Source: Rhodopirellula bahusiensis
GTDB lineage: Bacteria; Planctomycetota; Planctomycetia; Pirellulales; Pirellulaceae
Assembly: GCF_002727185.1 (NCBI RefSeq)
Contig: NZ_NIZW01000015.1
Span: forward strand, 62,001-126,000
DNA: 64,000 nucleotides
Reading direction: 5' to 3'
Positions 48,471 to 57,220 of this stretch are shown piece by piece. The notes under the pieces are model-generated. The model was not told the DNA's origin and ran no database searches. It was given only the letters and a program-made list of their open reading frames with translations. Made by a program: the position numbers and the translations under genes. The first letter of the stretch is position 1, and each line of letters starts with the position of its first letter.

Positions 48471-48716
48471 TCAGGCAACGTCAATGTTGACGCGACGACC
48501 TTCGCGGTCAAAACGGACTTTGCCGTCGACCAACGCGAACAAGGTGTAGTCGTTGCCCATTCCGACGCCGGCACCTGGGTGGAACTTTGTTCCGACCTGA
48601 CGGACCAAAATGTTGCCGGCGATAACGGCTTCACCGCCGAATTTCTTGACACCGCGGCGTTGCGCGTTGCTGTCACGACCGTTGCGGCTGCTGCCCTGAC
48701 CCTTTTTGTGTGCCAT
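48471..48716 (-). CDS. rpmA: Large ribosomal subunit protein bL27
   Basis: 81 aa. The N-terminal [20 protein letters not shown] and [19 protein letters not shown] are the L27 signature; this protein reaches toward the peptidyl-transferase centre. The usual partner rplU (L21) is not next to it here; instead an unknown exported protein precedes it and a Rep-type helicase follows 25 bases later on the same strand. Confidence 0.97.
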   Translation of the reverse strand: MAHKKGQGSSRNGRDSNAQRRGVKKFGGEAVIAGNILVRQVGTKFHPGAGVGMGNDYTLFALVDGKVRFDREGRRVNIDVA

Positions 48717-48774
48717 CGAAGTTCTGCGTTTTGATCAGTGAGAAATGGGTGTAGATTTTTGAGAGGGCGAGAGA

Positions 48775-49842
48775 TTAGCGGAACGTCCACGTGTAATCAA
48801 GTCGTTGTTCCAGCCCATATTGATCCAACATGTATTTTTGTTCTTCTGGATCCGAATAAGCGGGCACGCCGAACCGCACGCGATCTTCCGTTTGGTCCAT
48901 CCCATCGCCGGGACGGTAGAAGTTCAGCGTCAATGCTTTGCGGCGGTAAGGAGCGTCGTCGCCTTCGCCGTCCTGTTCGAATGCATTCGTCAATCCGAAG
49001 ACGTCGATTGAGAAGAAATCCAATCCGGGTTCCACATCCACCCAAGTCGCCACCCCCCAAACTCCGGGAGCCAGATCGTCGGATGTGCGAGGGATTTTGA
49101 CGGTGCTGATATCAACCGAATTGTGAAGTGGAGCCGTGATTTGCTCGCGAATCGCGATTCGATCGCGGGCGACAGGCAAAATTTGATCAACGTAGTTGCG
49201 ATCGCTCTCGTGATCCTTCAGCACCAACATCGGAAAGAACCGGCGAGAGCTGTAACTGACCGATTCGATCCGCTGGTAGATCGGATTCTTCGGGTCGTCG
49301 ACAGCGGGACGCAAATCACCGCCGCGGTAGCGGACGCGATACACCATGTAGTGCACCAATTTCCGCTGCATTCGGCCGTCCGGACGCGGAACGTCCAAGT
49401 ACATCTGACGCAGCGGTTTGAACGAGAACTCGAAGCAGAAAATTTCGCGACGCAAAATCACTTGCTTCGCCATTTCTTCGAGCGTTCGCGAACGCGGGTC
49501 GAAATGAGGCTCGCCATCGGGGTGTTTGTCGCTTTGCCAAGCGATTTCCGGATGGCTCTCAATGATCGATTTCAACGTCAGCGGTCCGTCGAACGTTTCC
49601 TTCGGATCCGGAGCGGCTGGAATCGCGGTCACAACACCCGGTGCAAATTCGGTCTGAACTCGAACCGAGGGATCAGCGTCCTGCGCCTGTGCGGTGCCAA
49701 ATGTGCTCGCAGCAACGCAAATCGCGGCCGCAACCAACGGTTTTCGACTCCACTGCGCCAGCACGCCGGTCCAGCCTCGCCTTGGCGGCGAGCCGGCCAA
49801 ACAAGCGTTCAAAGATCGAGTTCGTGGGGCGAAAGTTGACAT
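48775..49842 (-). CDS. Exported protein, unknown (planctomycete-type)
   Basis: 355 aa. The N-terminus is long and basic, with a hydrophobic segment PLVAAAICVAASTFGTAQA (~35-53) that ends in an AQA cleavage site, so it is likely exported. Later blocks such as EIFCFEFSFKPLRQMYLDVP and ASSRRFFPMLVL-like text, and WGVATWVDVEPGLDFFSIDV, look structured but carry no motif I know. It starts 12 bases after the Tat-protein gene stop and precedes rpmA by 58 bases, so all may share a transcript. Confidence 0.75.
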   Translation of the reverse strand: MSTFAPRTRSLNACLAGSPPRRGWTGVLAQWSRKPLVAAAICVAASTFGTAQAQDADPSVRVQTEFAPGVVTAIPAAPDPKETFDGPLTLKSIIESHPEIAWQSDKHPDGEPHFDPRSRTLEEMAKQVILRREIFCFEFSFKPLRQMYLDVPRPDGRMQRKLVHYMVYRVRYRGGDLRPAVDDPKNPIYQRIESVSYSSRRFFPMLVLKDHESDRNYVDQILPVARDRIAIREQITAPLHNSVDISTVKIPRTSDDLAPGVWGVATWVDVEPGLDFFSIDVFGLTNAFEQDGEGDDAPYRRKALTLNFYRPGDGMDQTEDRVRFGVPAYSDPEEQKYMLDQYGLEQRLDYTWTFR

Positions 49843-49854
49843 GAAAAGCCGTCG

Positions 49855-51468
49855 TTAACGCTTGGTCGTGGGAAGGTCACTGGCTGAGATTACGTGTTCC
49901 GGGCCCATTTTGCTCGGATCAACCAAGTCAGCCGGGTCCAATCTTAATTGCTGGCCGGCGGAGGAAGCTGTTTCCGTGCCTTCCAAGCCGGATTTTTCTG
50001 CCGACTCGACGTCCATTTCTTCACCAGCGGTGACGCCTGGACCGGACCACTGCAACGATGCGGCCAACTGGACGTCCGATCCATCCAAATCATTCACGCT
50101 GTCGCCGTCCATCGTCAGGGTGGCTTGAACGCGGCGTCCCGAATCGTCGCTGAAGTGCATCATGATCCACTGGATTGGAATTCCTTCCACTTCGCCGGTG
50201 GCGGTGACGTGCAAAACTCGCAGTCCCGAATCGGCCAATTGCTCTTCGGATCGCACCAGCTGATCGAGCTGTTTGCCCAACGTTCGCTGGACATCCGCTT
50301 CGAATGCCTCCAACGTCAGCTGGTTGCCCTCCGGCAGATGCGGCAACGATCGCAAGTTGCACTGGGCGATGCTTTGTTCGTTCTCGATCATCCGCAGAAT
50401 GGCTTGCCCAGCACCGTCCTGCATGATTCTCCAACGACGATCCAGCAACGCTGAGACGCCGATTTTCTCGCAATCAACCGCCATCAACATCCGTTGCGAT
50501 GGGGGCGGCGAATGAAAATCGACCGCGACTGCCGAGCTGGTCAATGCTTGGGGTTTTGCCAGCGGTTTGCGAATCATCCGAATCGTCGCGGTGACATCAA
50601 AGCCAGGCTCAGCCATTCCAATTTCGCGAGTCTCATGAATGGCGACCGCCGCCCAAGTGACCGTCCGGGTGGAATGCTGGAACGTCAGTTTCCCCAGCAC
50701 TCGCAACTGGGTCGGCACGCCGCTGACCGAACCATCCAGTTTTCCCTGGAACTGCAGCTTCGCATTGCTCGCGTCGTTGGAAACCAAGCTGATCTCGACG
50801 TCGCTGCCCACCACGCCGCTCAGGTTGAACACCGACGCCAATTCGTTCGAATCCAGCGCGACCTTTTCACCAACTGACAACGTTTGAGTCGGCAGAAGTC
50901 GGTCGAGCGCAACGCTGGCGATCGGCGTGCGAAGCAGATCGAGTTCATCGTGGTTCAGATAGTCGTCCGCTGCGTAGATCGCTTCCGGCAGTGTGTCACG
51001 GCGAGCCACAACGACGCCCAAGTTGTCACGCAATTCGGTGGTCTGATCCATCCGGCTCAACCGGCTGACGCCTTGTGCCGAGTGATAGTGCCGCTCCGCC
51101 GCGATGATGGGCGATTCCATGTCGGCGTTTCGAGGCCGCAGGTAACGCTCTTCGTAATCCAACGCCACTTTTGCCGTGATCGGCAACTGCTGTTTCGAGC
51201 TCGGTTTGGCCGTTTGAGCAAGCAGTGGATCCTTCGTCAGATTGACGTTGCCTTTGACGTCCATTTCCATCCGGACGCGGTACAGGCCGAGGTCCAAACG
51301 CGGGCGAAGGATCACGTCGTTGGTCGCCGCAGATCCCGCGGCATTCGCCATCGAACTTGTCCCCATCGTCCCGGCAAGTCCGCCGATTGTTGCCAGGTGA
51401 GCGAGGAACGCACGACGGGATGCGGGCGAAGAATTCGGAGTGATACGTTTGGAATTCGAATTCGTCAT
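49855..51468 (-). CDS. Tat-exported protein, unknown
   Basis: 537 aa from the ATG at 51468. The N-terminus has a twin-arginine motif (SRRAFLAHL) followed by a Gly/Ala-rich hydrophobic core (ATIGGLAGTMGTSSMANA), so folding before export is likely. The mature part is beta-rich (LGLYRVRMEMDVKGNVNL; KLTFQHSTRTVTWAAVAIHE; VDVTATIRMIRKP-like) with no catalytic motif that I recognise. It is 12 bases upstream of the unknown exported gene and heads the rpmA cluster. The frame opens at 51516; the extra residues precede the Tat signal and look untranslated. Confidence 0.75.
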   Translation of the reverse strand: MTNSNSKRITPNSSPASRRAFLAHLATIGGLAGTMGTSSMANAAGSAATNDVILRPRLDLGLYRVRMEMDVKGNVNLTKDPLLAQTAKPSSKQQLPITAKVALDYEERYLRPRNADMESPIIAAERHYHSAQGVSRLSRMDQTTELRDNLGVVVARRDTLPEAIYAADDYLNHDELDLLRTPIASVALDRLLPTQTLSVGEKVALDSNELASVFNLSGVVGSDVEISLVSNDASNAKLQFQGKLDGSVSGVPTQLRVLGKLTFQHSTRTVTWAAVAIHETREIGMAEPGFDVTATIRMIRKPLAKPQALTSSAVAVDFHSPPPSQRMLMAVDCEKIGVSALLDRRWRIMQDGAGQAILRMIENEQSIAQCNLRSLPHLPEGNQLTLEAFEADVQRTLGKQLDQLVRSEEQLADSGLRVLHVTATGEVEGIPIQWIMMHFSDDSGRRVQATLTMDGDSVNDLDGSDVQLAASLQWSGPGVTAGEEMDVESAEKSGLEGTETASSAGQQLRLDPADLVDPSKMGPEHVISASDLPTTKR

Positions 51469-52231
51469 GATCAATTCAGCGGATTGGCGGCAGAGTCGAA
51501 AATCGCGCGACCGCATCGCATTAGCGGTCTCAACCTATTCAATCGGCTCAACCGGTTCTCGCGGTTGATCTGATCTCGTTCTTCTTGCCGGCTTTCTCAT
51601 TGTGAGACCGCCAAAGTTTCAATCTGATTGTAAACTTTGCACTTTTTTGGCAGTGACAAGGACACTTGTCGCAACCTCAAAAAATTTGTGTCAGCAAAAA
51701 CCAAGCGTTTTGCCGGACACTTGCAAAGTCAAATGCGATTTTGAACTTTGCCAGCTCTGTTTGGCCTGAAACTTTCACTAGTACCCCATCGTCCTGATTT
51801 GGGCAGGGTAGCCGCGCACTTCAGCAAGTTCGCTTCCGTTTTGACTTTGGGTCGACGGGGGAAACTTGGCGAGGTGACGGAGACGAAAAAACTCGTCTTT
51901 TTCGCTATCAAAGGTGGTCTCAGCGAACTCTCGGTGAGATCACACGCTCTAATCAGAACAGCCCACGAAGTCTGCCGAAAATCAGTGCTCTGATGCTCGG
52001 TCTTCTTCAACTGGCGTGGCACGGAGTCGCGCCGGACGAGACGGTGGTGAGAAATTGGATGGTTTTTGAGCACTCCTATGTGGTGGTCTCGAAAACAAAG
52101 TCTCCCCGCCCGATCAAACCGATCGTCTTACGGACAAGGCGACCCCCGGGCAAATTGGATTGACGTGCTGACGACCCGCCGGGGTCGCAAGGACAACGGC
52201 ACGGACAATCTGGCATTGGGAAACCAAGATC
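51469..52231. other. Long upstream region of the sigma-factor gene
   Basis: About 760 bases. AT-richer than the flanking genes at 51560-51760, with AAACTTTGC-type text recurring (51632, ~51746, ~51772). It holds the palindrome at 51655-51670. Frames of 81 and 114 codons exist on the two strands but show no domain, so a long leader or several promoters is more likely. Confidence 0.5.
51655..51670. promoter_or_regulatory. Perfect palindrome, possible operator
   Basis: GACAAG-GACA-CTTGTC, a perfect 6+6 inverted repeat with a 4-base spacer, in the common upstream region of the Tat-protein and sigma-factor genes. A role as protein-binding site is inference only. Confidence 0.3.
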
Positions 52232-53905
52232 ATGCATACGTCTTACCGAAACATTGCTGTCAAAGAACTTCGCGATCAATTGTCTCGATTTAGCCCTCGA
52301 GCCAAGAAGATCGAGCAGTCCCTTTTGGCCGAAAAATTGCTGTCGGAAGTTCAACCCGATCGCGATTATTCGATGGATTACGTCACGTTCCGCATCACCA
52401 ACTACCGCCCCGAATCGGCACTTAGGCAAACGATCGCCTCGGCCGATTTGGTGCACGACCTGCGTCTGCTGATCGAAGACCTTTCGGATTCGGCCGACAT
52501 CGGTGCCAACGAAGCTGGCGAGCACGTGCACACCGTGGCCGACCTCAGCCGCAACTTCCATGTTTCCACCAAGACGATCAGTCGCTGGCGTGATGCCGGA
52601 TTGGTCAGCCGGAAGTTCCTATTTGGCAAACGCAAACGTGTTGGTTTCCTCAACAGCAGCGTCGATCGATTCATCGCAAACAATCGCGACAAGGTCCGTC
52701 GCGGCGAACGCTTCAGCCAACTGTCGGACAACGAAAAGACCGAGATGGTCGAACGCGCTCGTCAGTTGGTCGAAGGCGGAGCCACCTTCGCCGAAGTGAT
52801 CCAACAAATTGCGACGATCATGCATCGTTCGCCCGAAACGGTTCGCTACACGCTGAAGAACTTCGACGCGAAGAATCGCCAACTTGCGATCTTCCCGCAT
52901 CACCGTGAAACGCTCAGCGAAGAAGACAAGCGAGTCATCCACCAACTGCAGTTGCACGGTGCAACGATCCCGCAATTGTGCAAACGGTTCAAACGAACCC
53001 GCACGAGCATTCAACGCATTCTGAACGAAGTTCGAATGCAGCACTTGCTCGAAATGCCTCTGGAGTACATCTACAACGAAGACTTCGAAGACACGACCCG
53101 AGAGAGCGAATACCTGGCTGAAATGCCCGTTGCCGAAACCGCTCGCAAAGTGCGTGCTCCTTCGGAATTGCCGAGTTACTTGGCGGCTCTTTACGACGTG
53201 CCTTTGTTGACGCGGGAACAAGAGGGCCACCTCTTCCGCAAGATGAACTACCTGAAGCACCGTGCGAACAAACTGCGTCAGTCTTTGACGGACGCGGACC
53301 GCATGGATACCGCGGTGATGGATCAAATCCAATCGCTGTACGAAGAAGCTGTCAAAGTGAAGAACAAGATCGTGCAAGCGAACTTGCGATTGGTTGTCTC
53401 GATCGCGAAACGCCACGTCGCCTCCGCGGAAGACTTCTTCTCGCTGATCAGTGACGGCAACATGTCCCTGATCCGAGCGGTTGAAAAATTCGATTACTCG
53501 CGAGGCAACAAGTTCAGCACCTACGCTTCTTGGGCGATCATGAAGAACTTCGCTCGGACAATTCCGAACGAGTTCAAACATCGCGATCGCTTCCGAGCGA
53601 CCCCGGACGAAATGTTCGTTGCACATCAAGACGAGCGTTTGGACCCGTACTTGGAAGAAACCGTTCAATTGCAACGTCAACGCGAGTTGGCTCGCATCCT
53701 GGACCGTTTGGATGAACGAGAACAGAAAATCATCACCGCTCGATTCGGTTTGCAACGCGGCGTGGAACCGTTGACCTTGAAGGAGGTTGGCGAGGAAATG
53801 GGCGTGACGAAAGAACGAGTGCGTCAACTGGAAGCTCGTGCACTCAGCAAACTGCGTGACGCGGCGCGAGACGCCAAAATCGATGTCGAACTGGGCGCCA
53901 GCTGA
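52232..53905 (+). CDS. Sigma-70-like factor with three N-terminal HTH modules
   Basis: 557 aa. The C-terminal half is sigma-like: region 2 at ~375-445 (NLRLVVSIAKRH, LISDGNMSLIRAVEKFDYSR, KFSTYASWAIMKNFARTIPN) and region 4 at ~485-545 (REQKIITARFGL, TLKEVGEEMGVTKERVRQLE). Only ~35 residues separate regions 2 and 4, so region 3 seems missing or very short. The N-terminal 270 residues are not region 1: they hold a MerR-like wing-helix at ~100-148 (TVADLSRNFHVSTKTISRWR) and two further HTH-like segments at ~165-210 and ~228-268. In place of the usual Trp-rich melting motif (W-W-I-R-Q) it has ASWAIMKNF. Start ATG at 52232. Target promoters unknown. Confidence 0.9.
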   Translation: MHTSYRNIAVKELRDQLSRFSPRAKKIEQSLLAEKLLSEVQPDRDYSMDYVTFRITNYRPESALRQTIASADLVHDLRLLIEDLSDSADIGANEAGEHVHTVADLSRNFHVSTKTISRWRDAGLVSRKFLFGKRKRVGFLNSSVDRFIANNRDKVRRGERFSQLSDNEKTEMVERARQLVEGGATFAEVIQQIATIMHRSPETVRYTLKNFDAKNRQLAIFPHHRETLSEEDKRVIHQLQLHGATIPQLCKRFKRTRTSIQRILNEVRMQHLLEMPLEYIYNEDFEDTTRESEYLAEMPVAETARKVRAPSELPSYLAALYDVPLLTREQEGHLFRKMNYLKHRANKLRQSLTDADRMDTAVMDQIQSLYEEAVKVKNKIVQANLRLVVSIAKRHVASAEDFFSLISDGNMSLIRAVEKFDYSRGNKFSTYASWAIMKNFARTIPNEFKHRDRFRATPDEMFVAHQDERLDPYLEETVQLQRQRELARILDRLDEREQKIITARFGLQRGVEPLTLKEVGEEMGVTKERVRQLEARALSKLRDAARDAKIDVELGAS

Positions 53906-53988
53906 ACTCGATAGAGTGCACCCGAGTCAAAATCATTGAGCTAGACTGGGAGGCTTCCCCACTCCCTTCCCACCTAGCTTTTTTGCTC

Positions 53989-55422
53989 ATGCCTCGCTCA
54001 ATGATCGCGGCGTGCCTTGCTCTGGGCACGCTGTTTCTGAACCTCACCGCGAACCAATCTTTCGCGGATGAACGCCCCAACATCATCTTCATTTTCGCGG
54101 ATGACCTCTGCTTCGATTCCATCGCGGAACTTGGCAACGAAGAGGTCGAGACGCCCAACCTCGACCGCCTGGCCCGCGAAGGAACCTCGTTCAACCACAC
54201 CTACAACATGGGTTCGTGGAGCGGAGCGGTTTGCTTGGCCAGCCGCACGATGCTGAACTCAGGACGCTTCGTTTGGCAGGCGCAAGAGATCTACAATCAA
54301 TCCGAAAAGGAGCGTGTTGAAGGGCGTTGGTGGGGCGAGATGATGAAGGCCGCCGGATACCGCACCTACATGACCGGGAAATGGCATTGTCGGGCCAATG
54401 CCGAGAAGTCCTTCGACGTCGTTCGGGACACCCGTCCGGGAATGCCCAAAGATTTCCCCGAGGGATACAACCGCCCGATCGAAGGCCAACCCGATCCGTG
54501 GTCGCCGTCCGACCCAAAGTGGGGTGGCTTTTGGGAAGGTGGCACGCACTGGAGCGAAGTCATCGCGAACCACTCCGACGATTTCTTCGCCGACGCGGCC
54601 CAACATGACGAGCCCGCGTTCATGTACTTGGCGTTCAACGCCACGCACGATCCTCGCCAAGCTCCACAGGAATACCTCGATAAGTATCCAGCAGAAAACA
54701 TCGTGGTCCCGGCCAACTATCAACCGCTGCATCCTTATGCGGAAGAAATTGGATGTGGACGCAAACTTCGTGACGAGCGTCTGGCTCCGTTTCCACGAAC
54801 TGAATACGCCGTTCGAGTTCACCGCCGCGAGTACTACGCGTTGCTGACGCACATGGACGCGATGATCGGGCGTATTCTCGATGCGGTCGAAGCTTCCGAC
54901 AAAGCTGACAACACATGGATTTTCTTCACCGCCGATCACGGTCTCGCTGTCGGCCAACATGGTCTTCTTGGAAAGCAAAACCCGTACGACCACAGCGTCC
55001 GCGTGCCGTTCCTCGTCAAAGGTCCTGGCGTCAAACCCGGTGCACGCATTGACGAGCCGATCTACTTGCAAGACGTGATGCCAACGACGCTGGAACTGGC
55101 AAAGTTCGAAAAGCCCGAACATGTCGACTTCCACAGCGTTCTACCGTTGATGGATGGAGCGGTGACACCCTACCCAGCCATCTACGGAAGTTACCTGGAT
55201 CTTCAACGCAGCATTCGCACGCCTGAACACAAGCTCATCGTGTTCCCCAAGGCCAAAACAGTGCAACTGTTTGACATGCAAAATGATCCCGGCGAGCAAA
55301 CCGACCTAGCCACCAATCCCGCCATGCAACCCATCGTCAAACACCTCTTCGAGCAACTCCAAAGCCTGCAAAAAGAACTCGGCGACGACCTCGAACTTTC
55401 CGGCGAACTGATCGGCTCCTAA
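53989..55422 (+). CDS. Exported sulfatase (C-x-A-x-R type), family S1
   Basis: 477 aa with a signal peptide (MPRSMIAACLALGTLFLNLT, cleavage near SFADE). The formylglycine site is Cys82 in AVCLASRTMLNSGR, where Ala replaces Pro of the usual C-x-P-x-R; this is the rarer but accepted form. Metal sites: FIFADDLCFDS and FTADHGLAVGQHGLLGKQNP (Asp-His). Substrate not determined. Start ATG at 53989; a TTG at 53983 is two codons earlier. Lies 83 bases after the sigma-factor gene on the same strand. Confidence 0.93.
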   Translation: MPRSMIAACLALGTLFLNLTANQSFADERPNIIFIFADDLCFDSIAELGNEEVETPNLDRLAREGTSFNHTYNMGSWSGAVCLASRTMLNSGRFVWQAQEIYNQSEKERVEGRWWGEMMKAAGYRTYMTGKWHCRANAEKSFDVVRDTRPGMPKDFPEGYNRPIEGQPDPWSPSDPKWGGFWEGGTHWSEVIANHSDDFFADAAQHDEPAFMYLAFNATHDPRQAPQEYLDKYPAENIVVPANYQPLHPYAEEIGCGRKLRDERLAPFPRTEYAVRVHRREYYALLTHMDAMIGRILDAVEASDKADNTWIFFTADHGLAVGQHGLLGKQNPYDHSVRVPFLVKGPGVKPGARIDEPIYLQDVMPTTLELAKFEKPEHVDFHSVLPLMDGAVTPYPAIYGSYLDLQRSIRTPEHKLIVFPKAKTVQLFDMQNDPGEQTDLATNPAMQPIVKHLFEQLQSLQKELGDDLELSGELIGS

Positions 55423-55769
55423 AGAGATGGATCACCAAAAGCTGCTTGGCGTCTTACGGCAAAGCAGACAACCTACCGCCTCTGAATCGAAAACGTTTCA
55501 GGGGCGGTTCCACCTAAGAAAGAACCGCCTCAATCGCATCCTGCAGCGACACCACCAACGAAGCAACTCTCCCATCCCGCCAATCGAAAACTACCACCGC
55601 TCAGAACTCTTCGGCAACATCGACACGGGCGAAAAGCTCGCTGACAAATACGACCTGTGGGCCAAACTCCCCTCAAGACGAAGGCCCAAGTGATCCAACC
55701 AACCTCATTTGACCCCCGTCCCCTTTTTCTAGCCGTTCATGAATGACTCAAGGCTTGGTGGGTGAAACA
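55423..55769. other. Gene-free region after sulfatase 2
   Basis: About 350 bases. An 88-codon frame (55427-55693) is Arg/Gln/Ser-rich with no signal or fold, so I do not call it a gene. TTTGACCCCCGTCCCC at about 55706-55721 is a short motif that I have seen near repeat families in other genomes; unconfirmed here. Confidence 0.4.
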
Positions 55770-56579
55770 TCAGGCCGGAACCAAGAGTTTTCGTCCGAAG
55801 CCACCAGGGTGCTTGCTTGCCTGTTCACAAAGCAAGCGAATTGTTCCGTGCTGCGTTGCATTCGCCTGAAGTGACCAGAGGGCGGCTCCCTTGCTCGCCA
55901 AGTGCAGTTTCAGTGATTCGTCCATGGCATGCAAAATCCGCGAACAGGTCGCATTTTGGTCTTTGATCGCCAACCATAGAAACAGATCGCAATCACCTGG
56001 TGTCATGACCTCCCAACGAGCATCTTCAGACAACTTCCCGATTCCGATTCCGAATTGTTGAAGCTCAGTACGCTCCGCATCGGACAATAGCAAATCGGGC
56101 GTTTCGCTGGAGAGCGTTTGATTGAGGAATTCACGGGTCCGGTCGTCACGGTCCAACACGGCGACAATCTTCGTAATGACTTCCGTTTTCCCGGTCACTA
56201 GAAATTCCGCCCAACACAGATCCATCTCACCGGGCGACTGAATCGAATCGGGCAGGTACTTCGCTTCACGAAGCTCGTTGGGGGGATCGACAATCAAGTC
56301 AATCGCTTGACGCAACGGACCGGATTCCTGGGACCGGATCTCCTGCAATCGTGCATGAGCCTCCGGATAGATCTCCGCAATTCGAACGAACATCAACATG
56401 ATCGTCGGGTTCTCTTCGAACAATTGTTGCCCGATCGCATAACGCAATGCCATCCAAACTGATTCCGCATCGAAGCGGCGATAGACCCCCGATGTCACCT
56501 CAGCAAACTTCGTCGAATCGAGATTGGGTTCGGCTGAACGCTCACTTGAACTCGGGGCAGCGGCTGATTCGTGTGACAT
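55770..56579 (-). CDS. Cytoplasmic protein, unknown
   Basis: 269 aa from the ATG at 56579 (the frame reaches 56684 but adds repeat-like residues). Almost wholly helical, acidic, no signal peptide or membrane helix. Long helical stretches such as SVWMALRYAIGQQLFEENPT, ETPDLLLSDAERTELQQFGI and RILHAMDESLKLHLASKGAA suggest a helical scaffold. No family recognised. Its upstream side is filled with hairpin repeats. Confidence 0.6.
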   Translation of the reverse strand: MSHESAAAPSSSERSAEPNLDSTKFAEVTSGVYRRFDAESVWMALRYAIGQQLFEENPTIMLMFVRIAEIYPEAHARLQEIRSQESGPLRQAIDLIVDPPNELREAKYLPDSIQSPGEMDLCWAEFLVTGKTEVITKIVAVLDRDDRTREFLNQTLSSETPDLLLSDAERTELQQFGIGIGKLSEDARWEVMTPGDCDLFLWLAIKDQNATCSRILHAMDESLKLHLASKGAALWSLQANATQHGTIRLLCEQASKHPGGFGRKLLVPA

Positions 56580-57220
56580 GCAGGTATCGGCAGAGAAGGT
56601 GCGTTCGGTTCGTTGACCGCCAGGATCGTGATCCCGAGGACTGGGCACCAAGCTTACACAACCCAAAGGGCTGGGGAAGATCACTCTCGCTCGCCGGTGC
56701 TTTCATCGGGTCCTAAAGGTCTCGGGGCTTCCGCCCCGAGCTAAGAAAGACGGCCCCGTCCGGGGCGAGGATGGCCGCCTGATGCTCCTCCGTTCCGTGC
56801 CCCGTCATCGCCTCCACGGCCCCGATTTTGAAATTTCCAATTTACAATTTCACTTTTTCAATCCATCCCCCGTCGCTTCCCGCCACCTGCCGCCGCTCCG
56901 CGGCTTGCCGAGCGAGGTCACGACACCCAAGACCTCGGGTTGAAAACCCGAGGCTGGCAACTGTCACCGCTCCGCGGTTGTTCGATCACCCCGGAAACAC
57001 AACCAGTCGCGGAGCGACGGAAGCCGAAAGCCTTGGGTTTTCAACCCAAGGTCACACGCCAACGACACGCATCTCTTGAGTCGCGGAGCGACGACAGTTG
57101 GTTGCCGCCTCAATATCGAACGCTCGGCGCATCCTCGCACGATGAGCTCCCAAGCCCATCAAAATGGAAACCCGAGGCTTGTTCGTCAGCTTTTCATCGT
57201 CTTGGGTTGCGTCGTTGTTC
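56580..57220. repeat. Cluster of hairpin repeats, no gene
   Basis: A 640-base region with at least four hairpins: CTCGGGGC-TTCC-GCCCCGAG (56721-56740), GCCCCG-TC-CGGGGC (56753-56766), CCTCGGGTT/AACCCGAGG (56933-56953) and CCTTGGGTT/AACCCAAGG (57031-57051). AGTCGCGGAGCGACG occurs twice (from 57005 and from 57079). Open frames across it are products of the repeats. Confidence 0.75.

Noticed and set aside
51729-52073. Frames of 81 and 114 codons upstream of the sigma gene
   Set aside because: They overlap on opposite strands and lack any recognisable feature; more probably a leader region.
55427-55693. 88-codon frame after sulfatase 2
   Set aside because: Arg/Ser/Gln-rich with no structure; could be a gene remnant but nothing supports it.
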